From DAIRET01 sp036795455 (GTDB lineage Bacteria > Bacteroidota > Ignavibacteria > Ignavibacteriales > Ignavibacteriaceae), in assembly GCA_036795455.1 (NCBI GenBank), contig DAIRET010000024.1, positions 1 through 23,519 of the forward strand: 23,519 bases of DNA, in the 5' to 3' direction. This document shows positions 7,236 through 15,572 of the stretch, in pieces. The position numbers and the translations under genes were made by a program. How positions within the stretch are numbered: position 1 is the first letter of the stretch; each line of letters starts with the position of its first letter. The notes under the pieces were generated by a model. The model did no database searches, had not been told where the DNA came from, and saw only the letters and a program-made list of their open reading frames with translations.

Positions 7236-8384
7236 TTAATCCCGGTTTATCAAGTCGGTTATAAACTGTAAATTTTTTGAACGCGAGTTCGAGATTATTA
7301 TCTTAATAATTGCCGTCAACGGTACTGCAAGGAGCATCCCTATAATTCCCCAAATGTAACCCCATATTAAAACTGAAAGAAGGATAACAATAGGATTTAA
7401 ATCCAGCCTGTTTCCGATGATTTTCGGTTCTAAAATATTGAATATGATTGTTTGAATAAGTCCTATAATAGCAGCAACCAGTAAGCCGTATCCAATCGTT
7501 TCAAATTGTACAAGTGCAAGAAGTGTGGGCAGAATTAGAGCAATGGCAGAGCCTAAAGAAGGTATGAAATTAAGAAAGAAGGTAAATGCACCCCATATAA
7601 AAGGGAAGTCTACATCAAGAAATAAAAGTACTACCGAAACAAGTATGCCTGCCAGAAGATTCATCGCAATTTTTGAAATAATATACTTTTGAATTTGCCC
7701 GGTAATCTCTTTAAATGTTCCTTCCAGCTTAATTTCCGTTTCATGTTTTTCTTCTTCAATTTTCTCTTCAACTTCAAGATTCTCTTCGATTGTTATTTCT
7801 TGTGTTAAATATTTTTTCTCAATCTTCTGAAACTTTTTCATTTTATTTTCGGTAACGTACCTTCGTTTAAAGGCATTGTAAATTGCCGAATGTCCTCCGA
7901 CGATAAATATGAAGAAAAATAAAACGAAAAGTACACCGCCGAGCAAATCGAAAGAGTAAGTTAAAACCTCCCCGGCAAGTTGTTTGTAGTCCAGTTTTGC
8001 AATTATTCTTTGAAGCGAAAAGTATTTGAAGAATGGATCATTAACACCGATAGAACCGGCTAAATCCCTTACTATATGGTTCAGTTTGAAATAATAAGAA
8101 TCGATGTCTTTCGTGAACTTTAATAGTGATTCAATTAAAAACCTTGAAACACCGAATGTAATAAAACCCACTATACCCAGATTTAACGGGATAATGACAA
8201 ACAGCGGTATTTTTTTTCTTTGTAGTATCGTATTAAGAGGGGAGAACAAAAAATAAAGCATATAAGCAATAACAAAAGGAATAAAGATATGTCTGAGCTC
8301 TCTTAATGCAACTCCGATTACGAATAAACCGATAACAGCAACAAAAAACTTCAATAAAGGGTCGGAAAGATTTTTTCTTTTCAT
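7236..8384 (-). CDS. AI-2E family transporter (PerM/UPF0118-type permease)
   Basis: The protein is 382 residues from the ATG at 8382-8384. An upstream in-frame ATG at 8420 would add 12 residues (FCISINQHYKN...) that look like leader, not protein, so I prefer the internal start before KRKNLSDPLL. Expected family features are about eight membrane helices, the FIPSLGSAIALILPTLLAL segment and the C-terminal VLLSVLIWGYIWGIIGMLLA followed by VPLTAIIKIII. Members are linked to autoinducer-2 export or Na+/H+ antiport; the substrate is unknown here. Between the second and third membrane blocks lies an unusually charged Glu/Lys-rich segment of about 35 residues (around ITIEENLEVEEKIEEEKHE). It is divergent from the M14 peptidase gene. 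Confidence 0.9.
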   Translation of the reverse strand: MKRKNLSDPLLKFFVAVIGLFVIGVALRELRHIFIPFVIAYMLYFLFSPLNTILQRKKIPLFVIIPLNLGIVGFITFGVSRFLIESLLKFTKDIDSYYFKLNHIVRDLAGSIGVNDPFFKYFSLQRIIAKLDYKQLAGEVLTYSFDLLGGVLFVLFFFIFIVGGHSAIYNAFKRRYVTENKMKKFQKIEKKYLTQEITIEENLEVEEKIEEEKHETEIKLEGTFKEITGQIQKYIISKIAMNLLAGILVSVVLLFLDVDFPFIWGAFTFFLNFIPSLGSAIALILPTLLALVQFETIGYGLLVAAIIGLIQTIIFNILEPKIIGNRLDLNPIVILLSVLIWGYIWGIIGMLLAVPLTAIIKIIISNSRSKNLQFITDLINRD

Positions 8385-8505
8385 ATTTTTGTAATGTTGA
8401 TTTATGCTTATGCAAAACAATTTATTGCCGGACAGCCTGATTATTAGCTGTTTTATTAAACCGGTAGATTTACGAATTCAAAATTAGAAAAATTTTACTT
8501 GTATT

Positions 8506-10344
8506 ATGAAAACTTTTTTTCCCCTTTTGTTCTTTATTTTTTTTACTAACCTTACTTTTGCACAAATAACCTTTGAGGCAGACTTTGAAAGCGGTAATAT
8601 AAACACCGTTACAACCACAGATTCGATTAATTATACTGTTACTACGAAACAGGATATCGGAGGAAGATGGTTTTACTTCCGTATATGCGGAGTTAAAAAC
8701 CGCTTTGTAAGTGTAAGGGTCTCAACTTCCGATGTTAAAAGAGCGGTATATTCATATGACGACATTAATTATGATAGATTTACAACATCCGAAAGTCCGC
8801 AGACAAATGTATTTCAAAAAACATATACGCAGGATACGGTCTATGTAGCTTATTATATTCCTTATACCTTTTCGCATCTTCAGCAGAAAATAGGCGAGTG
8901 GTTGTTTTCTCCATACGTAAAACTTGATACACTTGGTTTTACATTAAGAAATCTCCCGCTCCAGGAAATCACTTTAACTGACTCATCCGTACCTGATTCA
9001 GGTAAACTTCATGTATGGATACATGCAAGAACGCATCCCGGAGAAACACCAACTTCATTTCACTTTGACGGGGTAATGGAGAAATTACTCTCAGATAATC
9101 CTGTTATTCAGTATTATAGAGAAAAAATTGTTTTTCACCTTATACCGTTTACTAATCCCGACGGGGTTTTTTACGGAAGGTCCAGAACAAATTACGATGG
9201 AGTAGATGTAGAATCCGATTGGGATAATTCACCTTCTGCGACTTGTAAAGAGGTTCAAATCTTGAAAGCAAGGATGAGCGAAATAAACAGTGAAAACGTA
9301 CTTGTTGTCTTTCAAAATTTGCACTCGCAGGCTTCGCCGTACTGCACGTTTTGGATTCATACTGCGGAATCAACTTCCGATTATTTTTACAGAAGGCAGC
9401 TTCAGTTTTGCAACTTAAGTATTTCCGAGAATCCGTATTTTGTAAAAAGCGATTACCGCTTCTCTTCTCTGCAGTCCAAATTCCCGGAAGGGTGGTTATG
9501 GAACGGCTGGGGAAGTCATGTTTTAGCTTTAACTTATGAAACTCCATACGACTGGTACTCATCCAACGAACTGGTTACTATAGACAATCTGAAATTTTTA
9601 GGACACAAACTTGTTTACGGTATTGCGGAGTTTTTAGGAATATCCCATCCGCAAAGAATTATTTTGGATAACAAATCTGTCGCAAGTTTCTGGCAGCATG
9701 ATTCAGCCGGGCAGGAGTTTTTCGGAGATGACTTCCAATACACATATCAGAACAATTTTTCCGGACCGATAAATTACGAAACAGAAACTATTGATCCAGG
9801 AAAATATGACGTTTACGGCTGGTGGCAATCTGCAACTAGTAATTCGTTTGATACGAAAATTACAATTGCAGGAGGCGGAGAATCTGTTTCAGTAACAAAA
9901 AGCCAAAAGTTGAATGGTGGTCAGTGGAACTACCTCGGTACTGTGAACCAATTCAATCCGGGTAAAATATCAATTACGATCAGCGATTCAGGTTCCGGTA
10001 GAATAATAGCCGATGCTTTCAGGGTAATTTATAACGGTGTTCCTTCCCGGATAAAAGAAGTTTTACCTCCGGGGGATTTTACGCTGTATCAAAATTATCC
10101 GAATCCTTTTAACCCGGAAACAACGATTCAATTTGAACTTAATAAAAGCATGAATGTTAAATTAAAAATATATAATTTAATAGGAGAGGTAGTTGCTGTT
10201 CTTGTTAATCAAGAATTGAATCCGGGAATACATCGTTTTGTTGTGGATTCTTCAATCACAACCAAACTTGCGAGCGGAATTTATTATTACAATTTAACAG
10301 CCGGTAACTACTCCGATACAAAAGGAATGGTTTTAATTAAATAA
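8506..10344 (+). CDS. Secreted M14 metallopeptidase (cytosolic-carboxypeptidase-like) with T9SS sorting domain
   Basis: A 612-residue protein with a signal peptide (1-19, ending NLTFA). An N-terminal beta-sandwich (20-140) resembles that of CCP/AGTPBP-type carboxypeptidases (DFESGNINTV, GGRWFYFRI, DTVYVAYYIPYTFSHLQ). The M14 catalytic domain (~150-375) shows zinc ligands H177 and E180 in HARTHPGE, H273 in NLHSQAS, the NPDGVFYGRSR segment and a likely catalytic Glu345 in ALTYETPYD. Next comes a golvesin/Xly-type beta domain (~385-510, ending SGRIIADAFRVIY), probably carbohydrate- or surface-binding. The T9SS tail includes NYPNPFNPETTI and GIYYYNLTAG. The 'GVDLNRxW' motif is altered to GVDVESDW, so the usual Asn-Arg that hold the substrate C-terminus are missing. 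It is followed after 9 bp by the lipocalin gene. Confidence 0.9.
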   Translation: MKTFFPLLFFIFFTNLTFAQITFEADFESGNINTVTTTDSINYTVTTKQDIGGRWFYFRICGVKNRFVSVRVSTSDVKRAVYSYDDINYDRFTTSESPQTNVFQKTYTQDTVYVAYYIPYTFSHLQQKIGEWLFSPYVKLDTLGFTLRNLPLQEITLTDSSVPDSGKLHVWIHARTHPGETPTSFHFDGVMEKLLSDNPVIQYYREKIVFHLIPFTNPDGVFYGRSRTNYDGVDVESDWDNSPSATCKEVQILKARMSEINSENVLVVFQNLHSQASPYCTFWIHTAESTSDYFYRRQLQFCNLSISENPYFVKSDYRFSSLQSKFPEGWLWNGWGSHVLALTYETPYDWYSSNELVTIDNLKFLGHKLVYGIAEFLGISHPQRIILDNKSVASFWQHDSAGQEFFGDDFQYTYQNNFSGPINYETETIDPGKYDVYGWWQSATSNSFDTKITIAGGGESVSVTKSQKLNGGQWNYLGTVNQFNPGKISITISDSGSGRIIADAFRVIYNGVPSRIKEVLPPGDFTLYQNYPNPFNPETTIQFELNKSMNVKLKIYNLIGEVVAVLVNQELNPGIHRFVVDSSITTKLASGIYYYNLTAGNYSDTKGMVLIK

Positions 10345-10353
10345 AAGGTAGAG

Positions 10354-10875
10354 ATGAAAAAAATATTTTTATTTGCAGTTATTCTCGGTTTAGCCGGCTG
10401 TTCCGGTATTCCCGATAATGTAACTCCTATCACCGGGTTTGAACTTGATAAATATCTCGGCAAATGGTATGAAATTGCGAGGCTGGATCATTCGTTTGAA
10501 AGAGACCTTGACAATGTAACTGCCGATTATTCAATGCGTGATGATGGAGGCGTAAAGGTAATCAACCGCGGGTTCAACACTAAAAAAGGAGAATGGAAAA
10601 CCGCGGAAGGGAAAGCATATTTTATTGATAAACCTGATGTCGGGATGTTAAAAGTCTCTTTCTTTCTTTTCTTCTACGGCGGATATAATATTATTGCTCT
10701 CGACAAAGAGAATTATTCTTACTCAATGGTCTGCGGCCCAGATCTCTCTTACTTGTGGATATTATCACGCGAAAAAAATATGGAGAAAGAACTTCTTGAC
10801 AGTTTAATCGGACAAGCAAAAAGTTTAGGATTTGAAACCGATAAACTGATTTTTGTAAAACATGATAAAGAATAA
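10354..10875 (+). CDS. blc: Outer-membrane lipoprotein lipocalin (Blc-type)
   Basis: A 173-residue protein. It has a lipoprotein signal peptide ending in the lipobox LAGC (Cys16). The lipocalin signature follows at residues 32-50 with GKWYEIARLDHSFER (the G-x-W motif, G36-W38). Later strands (INRGFNTKKGEWK, YNIIALDKENYSYSMVCG, YLWILSREKNM) match bacterial Blc and apolipoprotein-D-like lipocalins. Such proteins bind lysophospholipids or fatty acids at the outer membrane and are linked to envelope stress and maintenance. An AAGGTAGAG ribosome-binding site precedes the ATG. It sits between the M14 peptidase and FAD oxidoreductase genes with gaps of 9 and 2 bp, which suggests one transcript. Confidence 0.92.
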   Translation: MKKIFLFAVILGLAGCSGIPDNVTPITGFELDKYLGKWYEIARLDHSFERDLDNVTADYSMRDDGGVKVINRGFNTKKGEWKTAEGKAYFIDKPDVGMLKVSFFLFFYGGYNIIALDKENYSYSMVCGPDLSYLWILSREKNMEKELLDSLIGQAKSLGFETDKLIFVKHDKE

Positions 10876-10877
10876 AA

Positions 10878-12338
10878 TTGGTCGTTAAAAATAACCCGGA
10901 AGCGATTCATGATTTTTTAACTGACGCATCAAATTTCAAAGGAAACTGCGATACAGTTTATCTACCGGAATCAAATCAAGATATTATTGAAGTATTAAAA
11001 GAAGCGGGTGAAAAAGGAATCCCGGTTACCGTTTCAGGCAAAAGAACCGGTTTAACCGGATCAGCTATACCGCTTAATGGAATTATTCTCTCCCTTGAAA
11101 AAATGAACCGGTTGATAGAAATAAATGAATCGGAAAAATTTGTTGTTGTTGAACCGGGAGTATTGCTTGGCGACTTGCAAGCAGAAGTTAAAAAGAAAAA
11201 TCTTTTCTATCCGCCGGACCCTACAGAAACCAACTGTAGTCTTGGGGGAAATATCTCTACAAATGCTTCGGGCAGCAGTACATTTAAATACGGTGCAACA
11301 AGAAATTTTGTACTGGAGCTTGAAATAATTCTGGCTTCGGGGGAGGTAATTAATATTGAAAGAAACAAATTATCTGCCCGCGGTTATTCAGTTACTCTCC
11401 CTTTAGAAAATAAACTTGAGATTACAATCCCTAAAATAAACATGCCCCCGGTAAAAAATGCAGCGGGGTATTTTTGTAAAAAAGATATGGATGTAATCGA
11501 TTTATTTATCGGCTCGGAAGGGACACTGGGAATTGTATCAAAAGCAAAACTTAAGTTGATAGACTTGCCCGAAAAACTATTATCATGTGTCGCTTTTTTC
11601 GATAGCGAATCCGAAGGATTGGATTTTATAAAAACAGCGCGGGAAATATCTTTATTAAATAAAACAAGTGGTCAAAATGATGGCATTAATGCGCGTGCAT
11701 TGGAGTTTTTTGATTCAAATGCTTTAAAGTTTTTATCGGATGATTTTCCGCAAGTTATTGTATCGGGTTGTGCTGTCTGGTTTGCCCAGGAAATGAATTC
11801 AGCGAATGAAGTAATAATTATCGAAAAATGGCTGGAGTTGATCAAGAAGAATAATGGAAGCGATGAACAAATTTGGTTTGCCATGGATGAAAAAGACCAT
11901 GAAAGGATAAAGGAATTCCGTCATGCAATTTCCTATAAAGTAAATGAATTTATTTCTGCGAATAACTTTCGTAAACTCGGAACCGATACTGCAGTTCCGC
12001 ACGATACGTTCAAGGATTATTACTATTATTCAAAATCGTTGGTGGAAGAATCGAATATCGGTTATGTGATCTACGGGCACTTCGGAGATTCGCACATGCA
12101 TTTGAACATGCTTCCGAAGAACGATATTGAATTTCAAGCAGGAAAAAGCATTTACAAAAAACTGTGTGCGGAAGCCGTTAGGCTGGGTGGAACAGTTTCT
12201 GCCGAACACGGAATCGGTAAAACAAAAAGAGAATATCTTCAATTGATGTACAATGATAATGAAATAAGTCAAATGAAGAAACTGAAAAGACAGCTTGATC
12301 CTAAAATGATTCTCTGCCCTGGCAACATCTTTATCTAA
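10878..12338 (+). CDS. FAD-binding oxidoreductase, GlcD / D-lactate dehydrogenase type
   Basis: A 486-residue FAD_binding_4 (PCMH-fold) enzyme with a C-terminal FAD-oxidase domain. FAD-binding elements are SGKRTGLTGSAIP (53-65), PPDPTETNCSLGGNISTNASG (112-132) and GSEGTLGIVSKAKL (from 212). The C-terminal half holds YGHFGDSHMHLNM and SAEHGIGKTKREYL, the hallmark segments of the D-2-hydroxyacid (D-lactate, glycolate) dehydrogenases; the His residues there are expected to bind metal and substrate. The likely reaction is oxidation of a D-2-hydroxyacid with electrons passed to the quinone pool or a partner. Only TTG (10878) offers a start ahead of the FAD domain, because an in-frame stop lies at 10866-10868 and no early ATG exists. 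It is probably translationally coupled to the lipocalin stop two bases upstream. Confidence 0.92.
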   Translation: MVVKNNPEAIHDFLTDASNFKGNCDTVYLPESNQDIIEVLKEAGEKGIPVTVSGKRTGLTGSAIPLNGIILSLEKMNRLIEINESEKFVVVEPGVLLGDLQAEVKKKNLFYPPDPTETNCSLGGNISTNASGSSTFKYGATRNFVLELEIILASGEVINIERNKLSARGYSVTLPLENKLEITIPKINMPPVKNAAGYFCKKDMDVIDLFIGSEGTLGIVSKAKLKLIDLPEKLLSCVAFFDSESEGLDFIKTAREISLLNKTSGQNDGINARALEFFDSNALKFLSDDFPQVIVSGCAVWFAQEMNSANEVIIIEKWLELIKKNNGSDEQIWFAMDEKDHERIKEFRHAISYKVNEFISANNFRKLGTDTAVPHDTFKDYYYYSKSLVEESNIGYVIYGHFGDSHMHLNMLPKNDIEFQAGKSIYKKLCAEAVRLGGTVSAEHGIGKTKREYLQLMYNDNEISQMKKLKRQLDPKMILCPGNIFI

Positions 12339-12414
12339 TAAAAGTTTACAACAACGAAATAAACGTATTTACCAATAGCTCCCGAAAAAATACTCAACTT
12401 CACTGAAAAAAAAC

Positions 12415-12443
12415 TTGACATTGTCTTTATCGCATGTTATTTT
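12415..12443 (+). promoter_or_regulatory. Promoter of the tetR-efflux operon
   Basis: A perfect -35 hexamer TTGACA (12415-12420), a 17-bp spacer and TATTTT (12438-12443), giving transcription from about 12450. An in-frame ATG at 12434 lies inside this promoter, so it cannot be the start used by this transcript. This supports starting TetR at 12473. Confidence 0.7.
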
Positions 12444-12457
12444 TGAATAGTGATTCA
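12444..12457 (+). promoter_or_regulatory. Probable TetR operator, site 1
   Basis: A palindrome TGAAT-AGTG-ATTCA immediately follows the -10 box and covers the predicted transcription start. The same TGAAT-N4-ATTCA pattern recurs just before tolC (13078-13091). Its position fits autorepression by the TetR protein encoded directly downstream. Confidence 0.55.
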
Positions 12458-12472
12458 TTAATAATTTTGAAA

Positions 12473-13057
12473 ATGAGAGTAAAAGAAGGAAATAAAGAAG
12501 CCGACATCTTACGGGCAGCAATAAAAGTATTTGCTGAACATGGTTTTCATACCGCTAAAATATTCAAAATCGCTGAAGAAGCGAATGTTGCAACCGGCAG
12601 TATTTATCTTTATTATAAAAATAAAGATGCGATACTTGCAACAATATTTGAGCAGCTATGGGAATCTTTTGCAAATGAAATTATCGTTTTACACGGAAGA
12701 ACCGATATAACACCGGTGGAAAAACTTGACTTTTTAATCGATTTTATTTTTGATACATTCTCATCCGAACCGCACCTGGCTGTAGTATTTGTAAATGAAC
12801 AACAGAACGCCACTAAATTATATGGTAAATCGTTTGAAGAGTACGACAAGTTTTTACAGTTCGGAGAAAAAATTATCGACGATGGAAAAAATGCCGGCTT
12901 CTTTAATCCCAACATTGATGTCAAAGTTTTAAGATTCTTTCTGCTCGGCGGAGTAAAAAACTTGCTCGACCAATGGGCTAAAGATAACAAGACGTTTTCA
13001 CTTTCCCTGTTAAGACAAAATGTAAAGCAAATTCTTAAAAGGGGAGTGTTGATTTAA
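12473..13057 (+). CDS. TetR/AcrR-family transcriptional regulator
   Basis: The protein is 194 residues from the ATG at 12473; the upstream frame extension overlaps the promoter and is rejected. The N-terminal TetR DNA-binding domain is clear: ILRAAIKVFAEHGFHTAKIF followed by KIAEEANVATGSIYLYYKNK (HTH about residues 29-48). The C-terminal ~130 residues form the helical ligand/dimer domain with no identifiable ligand (FadR-like TetR proteins look similar). It heads the tolC-hlyD-ABC2-ABC2 operon, so it most likely represses both itself and the pump genes until a toxic compound or lipid-like inducer binds. Confidence 0.92.
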   Translation: MRVKEGNKEADILRAAIKVFAEHGFHTAKIFKIAEEANVATGSIYLYYKNKDAILATIFEQLWESFANEIIVLHGRTDITPVEKLDFLIDFIFDTFSSEPHLAVVFVNEQQNATKLYGKSFEEYDKFLQFGEKIIDDGKNAGFFNPNIDVKVLRFFLLGGVKNLLDQWAKDNKTFSLSLLRQNVKQILKRGVLI

Positions 13058-13077
13058 TATTTTTTTTGCCAAATAAA

Positions 13078-13091
13078 TGAATAAATATTCA
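13078..13091 (+). promoter_or_regulatory. Probable TetR operator, site 2, upstream of tolC
   Basis: The sequence TGAATAAATATTCA has 6-bp perfect arms around a 2-bp centre, and shares TGAAT-N4-ATTCA with site 1. It lies 18 bp upstream of the preferred tolC start and overlaps the alternative ATG at 13077. This argues for the downstream start and for separate control of the pump genes. Confidence 0.5.
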
Positions 13092-13109
13092 GTAATAACT
13101 TCCAACAAA

Positions 13110-14570
13110 ATGAAAAAATTAAAATTTACGAGACTATTTGCAATTTGGATTGTAATGTTTTCTTCCAATTTTTCGCAGGGTATTTCCCTGGAAGAAGCGA
13201 TAGAAATGGGGATGAATTCTAATCCCCGCATAAAACAGTATTCGGAAAAAGTTGCACAGAAGGAATATTCCGATATTGAAGCATGGGGAAACTTTCTCCC
13301 TAAAATAAATATTAACTGGAACTACACTCATCTAAACGAACCGATTGCAATAAATCTTAACCCGATTAGAGAGGCGATGATTTCTCTGCAAAGTGCCAAT
13401 ATGGTGGAAATGGCAAATATTTTTTCTTTAATTCAATCCGGTTCTCCTTTGAGCGACATTCAAAAAGGGGGGCTGCTATCACAGTATATAAATCAATTGG
13501 AATCAAAACTCCCATTCTTTGTTGAGAATGTGAAGCCCCGTGATTATCAATCGGCGACAATTACAGCAGTTCAACCGCTTTTTTTAGGTGGTAAACTTTA
13601 TGCAGCTAAAAAATACAGCAGCAGCGAACTGAACGCTTCAAAGGAAGAACTTCGAAAAATCGAAAACGAGTTAAAACAAGAAATAACTTCAACATACTTA
13701 ACGGCTCTACTTCTTGGTGATATTGTTACTACTAGAAAAGATGTGTTGGATGGTATGAACAAACACAAAAACAGGGCGGAAAGATTACTTGAAGAAGGGA
13801 TTATTGCCAATCATTATTTGTTCCGTGCAAAGGTAGCGGTTGCCGAAGCGGAAAGAAATCTTTATGACGACAATAAAAAACTTGAACTTGCCTTATCACT
13901 TCTGAAGAACCTAATCGGGGTTGATGATGAACAGGTTATTACTACGGTTGATTCATTGGTGTTCCGTGAGTTATCATTGAAAATCGATACACTTATAAAT
14001 GTAGCTTATTTGCAGCAACCGGTTTTGTCAATGCTTGATTATAAAAAAGATGCAGCCGATCAAAAAATGGTTGCGGAGCGGGCGAAATTGTTTCCAACTG
14101 TTGCGGCTTTCGGTAAGTATGAACTTCAACCGGAGTATTTATCATTACTGGAACCGAGATGGGCTGTTGGTTTACAAGTAAGTCTGAATCTTTTTAACGG
14201 CTTCCAGGATTATGCAAACATGCAAAGTGCATCACATCTGAAAAAGGAAGTCTCTTACTTAATCGAATCAACAAAAAAACAGGTTGAAATAGCAGTAAGA
14301 AAAAACTACACGGAATTGTTAAGTGCAAAAGAAAAATACAGGCAAACAGTACACTCGTCCGAATTGGCGGAAGAGAATTTAAGGTTGTTCTCAAGACGGT
14401 TTGAAACCGGGTTAAGCACATCGCTTGAAGTTATTGATGCACAATTGCTGTACGAAAAACAGCAAATTGATTCTAAAACAATATTATACGAATACTATAA
14501 TTCCCTTAACAAACTTTACACAATTACCGGCAGCCCGGATGAATTTATAAATGTATGGAGGATGAAGTAA
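13110..14570 (+). CDS. TolC-family outer-membrane efflux channel
   Basis: The protein is 486 residues from the ATG at 13110 (MKKLKFTRLFAIWIVMFSSN gives a clean signal peptide; the ATG at 13077 would add 11 polar residues). The pattern ISLEEAIEMGMNSNPRIKQY at the mature N-terminus is the usual OEP start. Two long coiled-coil repeats with the typical AEAERNLYDDNKKLELA and YEKQQIDSKTILYEYYNSLN segments follow. YLEPRWAVGLQVSLNLFNGF-type beta segments fit the outer-membrane barrel. It provides the exit duct for the HlyD/ABC-2 system encoded next. An N-terminal insertion (about residues 60-130) is longer than in E. coli TolC-like repeats. Confidence 0.92.
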   Translation: MKKLKFTRLFAIWIVMFSSNFSQGISLEEAIEMGMNSNPRIKQYSEKVAQKEYSDIEAWGNFLPKININWNYTHLNEPIAINLNPIREAMISLQSANMVEMANIFSLIQSGSPLSDIQKGGLLSQYINQLESKLPFFVENVKPRDYQSATITAVQPLFLGGKLYAAKKYSSSELNASKEELRKIENELKQEITSTYLTALLLGDIVTTRKDVLDGMNKHKNRAERLLEEGIIANHYLFRAKVAVAEAERNLYDDNKKLELALSLLKNLIGVDDEQVITTVDSLVFRELSLKIDTLINVAYLQQPVLSMLDYKKDAADQKMVAERAKLFPTVAAFGKYELQPEYLSLLEPRWAVGLQVSLNLFNGFQDYANMQSASHLKKEVSYLIESTKKQVEIAVRKNYTELLSAKEKYRQTVHSSELAEENLRLFSRRFETGLSTSLEVIDAQLLYEKQQIDSKTILYEYYNSLNKLYTITGSPDEFINVWRMK

Positions 14571-14572
14571 AA

Positions 14573-15568
14573 ATGAATTTATCATCGAAGAAATTAGCGA
14601 TTATAATTGTTATCCCGATAATACTTGCAATTGCAGGTATTGTAGTGCTTGTTAACCAAACCGGGAATGAAATTGATAACTATGTTACAGGGATAGTTGA
14701 AACAACAACTGTTGATGTAGCTTCCAAAATACCGGGTAGAATCGATTCTTTGCTCGTAAAAGAAGGAGCATTTGTAAAGAAAGGTGAAATTCTTGCAAGG
14801 CTTGAAAGTAAAGAAATTGATGCTAAAACCGGGCAGGCTGAAGCTGCTGTTCAAGCGGCATTCTACAAGTTCCGTATGGCACAAAACGGCGCCCGTACCG
14901 AAGAGAAAGATGCTGTATTGAAGCAATATAACCAGGCAAAGCACCAGTTTGAACTTGCAGAAAAAACATGGAAAAGAATATCATCGCTATTTGAAGATAA
15001 ACTCCTTTCTACACAGGAAAAGGATCAATACGAATTTCAATATAAAGCTGCAAAAGAGCAGATGGAGGCGGCTAAAGCAAAATATGATATGGTTATTTCG
15101 GGGGCAAGATTTGAAGAACTGAAAATGGCTGAATCGTTATATGAACAGGCAAAAAACACTTTGCTTGAAGTGGAAGTTTATAAAGGGGAGTGCTTTATTA
15201 AAAGCCCGGTTGGGGGACAGGTGTACAAAAGGATTGTAGAGCAAGGCGAAATCATTGCATCGGGTTACCCTGTTTTTTCGATTATTCAACCGGAAGATTC
15301 ATGGGTTACTATCCAGTTACGCGAAGACAAAATGAATAGCATAAAAAACGGTGATACATTCGAAGCGGCGATTCCCGCACTGAAAAAAAACGCAACCGTT
15401 CAAGTTACTTACATTGCCCCGATAGGTGATTTTGCCAACTGGAAACCAACAAGACAAAAAGGGGAGTTCGATTTAAAAACCTTTGAGATAAGGTTGAAAC
15501 CGGTTAATCCAATTCCGGAACTTAGACCGGGAATGACTGTTAATATTAATCTCTCTTTAGCCGATTGA
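14573..15568 (+). CDS. HlyD/YbhG-type periplasmic membrane-fusion protein
   Basis: The protein is 331 residues from the ATG at 14573, which lies two bases after the tolC stop. It is preceded by a GGAGG (14557-14561) inside the tolC end, which decides this start over the ATG at 14555. An N-terminal membrane anchor (about 8-28) is followed by the first lipoyl/barrel-sandwich half (VASKIPGRIDSLLVKEGAFV, KKGEILARL). Next come a long helical hairpin (about 80-190) and the second half (CFIKSPVGGQVYKRIVEQGE), then a beta-barrel domain with LREDKMNSIKNGD. It would bridge the inner-membrane ABC-2 proteins to TolC. Confidence 0.92.
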   Translation: MNLSSKKLAIIIVIPIILAIAGIVVLVNQTGNEIDNYVTGIVETTTVDVASKIPGRIDSLLVKEGAFVKKGEILARLESKEIDAKTGQAEAAVQAAFYKFRMAQNGARTEEKDAVLKQYNQAKHQFELAEKTWKRISSLFEDKLLSTQEKDQYEFQYKAAKEQMEAAKAKYDMVISGARFEELKMAESLYEQAKNTLLEVEVYKGECFIKSPVGGQVYKRIVEQGEIIASGYPVFSIIQPEDSWVTIQLREDKMNSIKNGDTFEAAIPALKKNATVQVTYIAPIGDFANWKPTRQKGEFDLKTFEIRLKPVNPIPELRPGMTVNINLSLAD

Positions 15569-15572
15569 TAGA

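Noticed and set aside
8440..8460. ACAGC/GCTGT repeat in the divergent AI-2E/M14 spacer
   Set aside because: A 5-bp stem with a 10-nt loop and no T-run is too weak to call.
12434..12472. In-frame upstream ATG as the TetR start
   Set aside because: It lies in the spacer of a TTGACA-17-TATTTT promoter; the HTH domain begins normally from the ATG at 12473.
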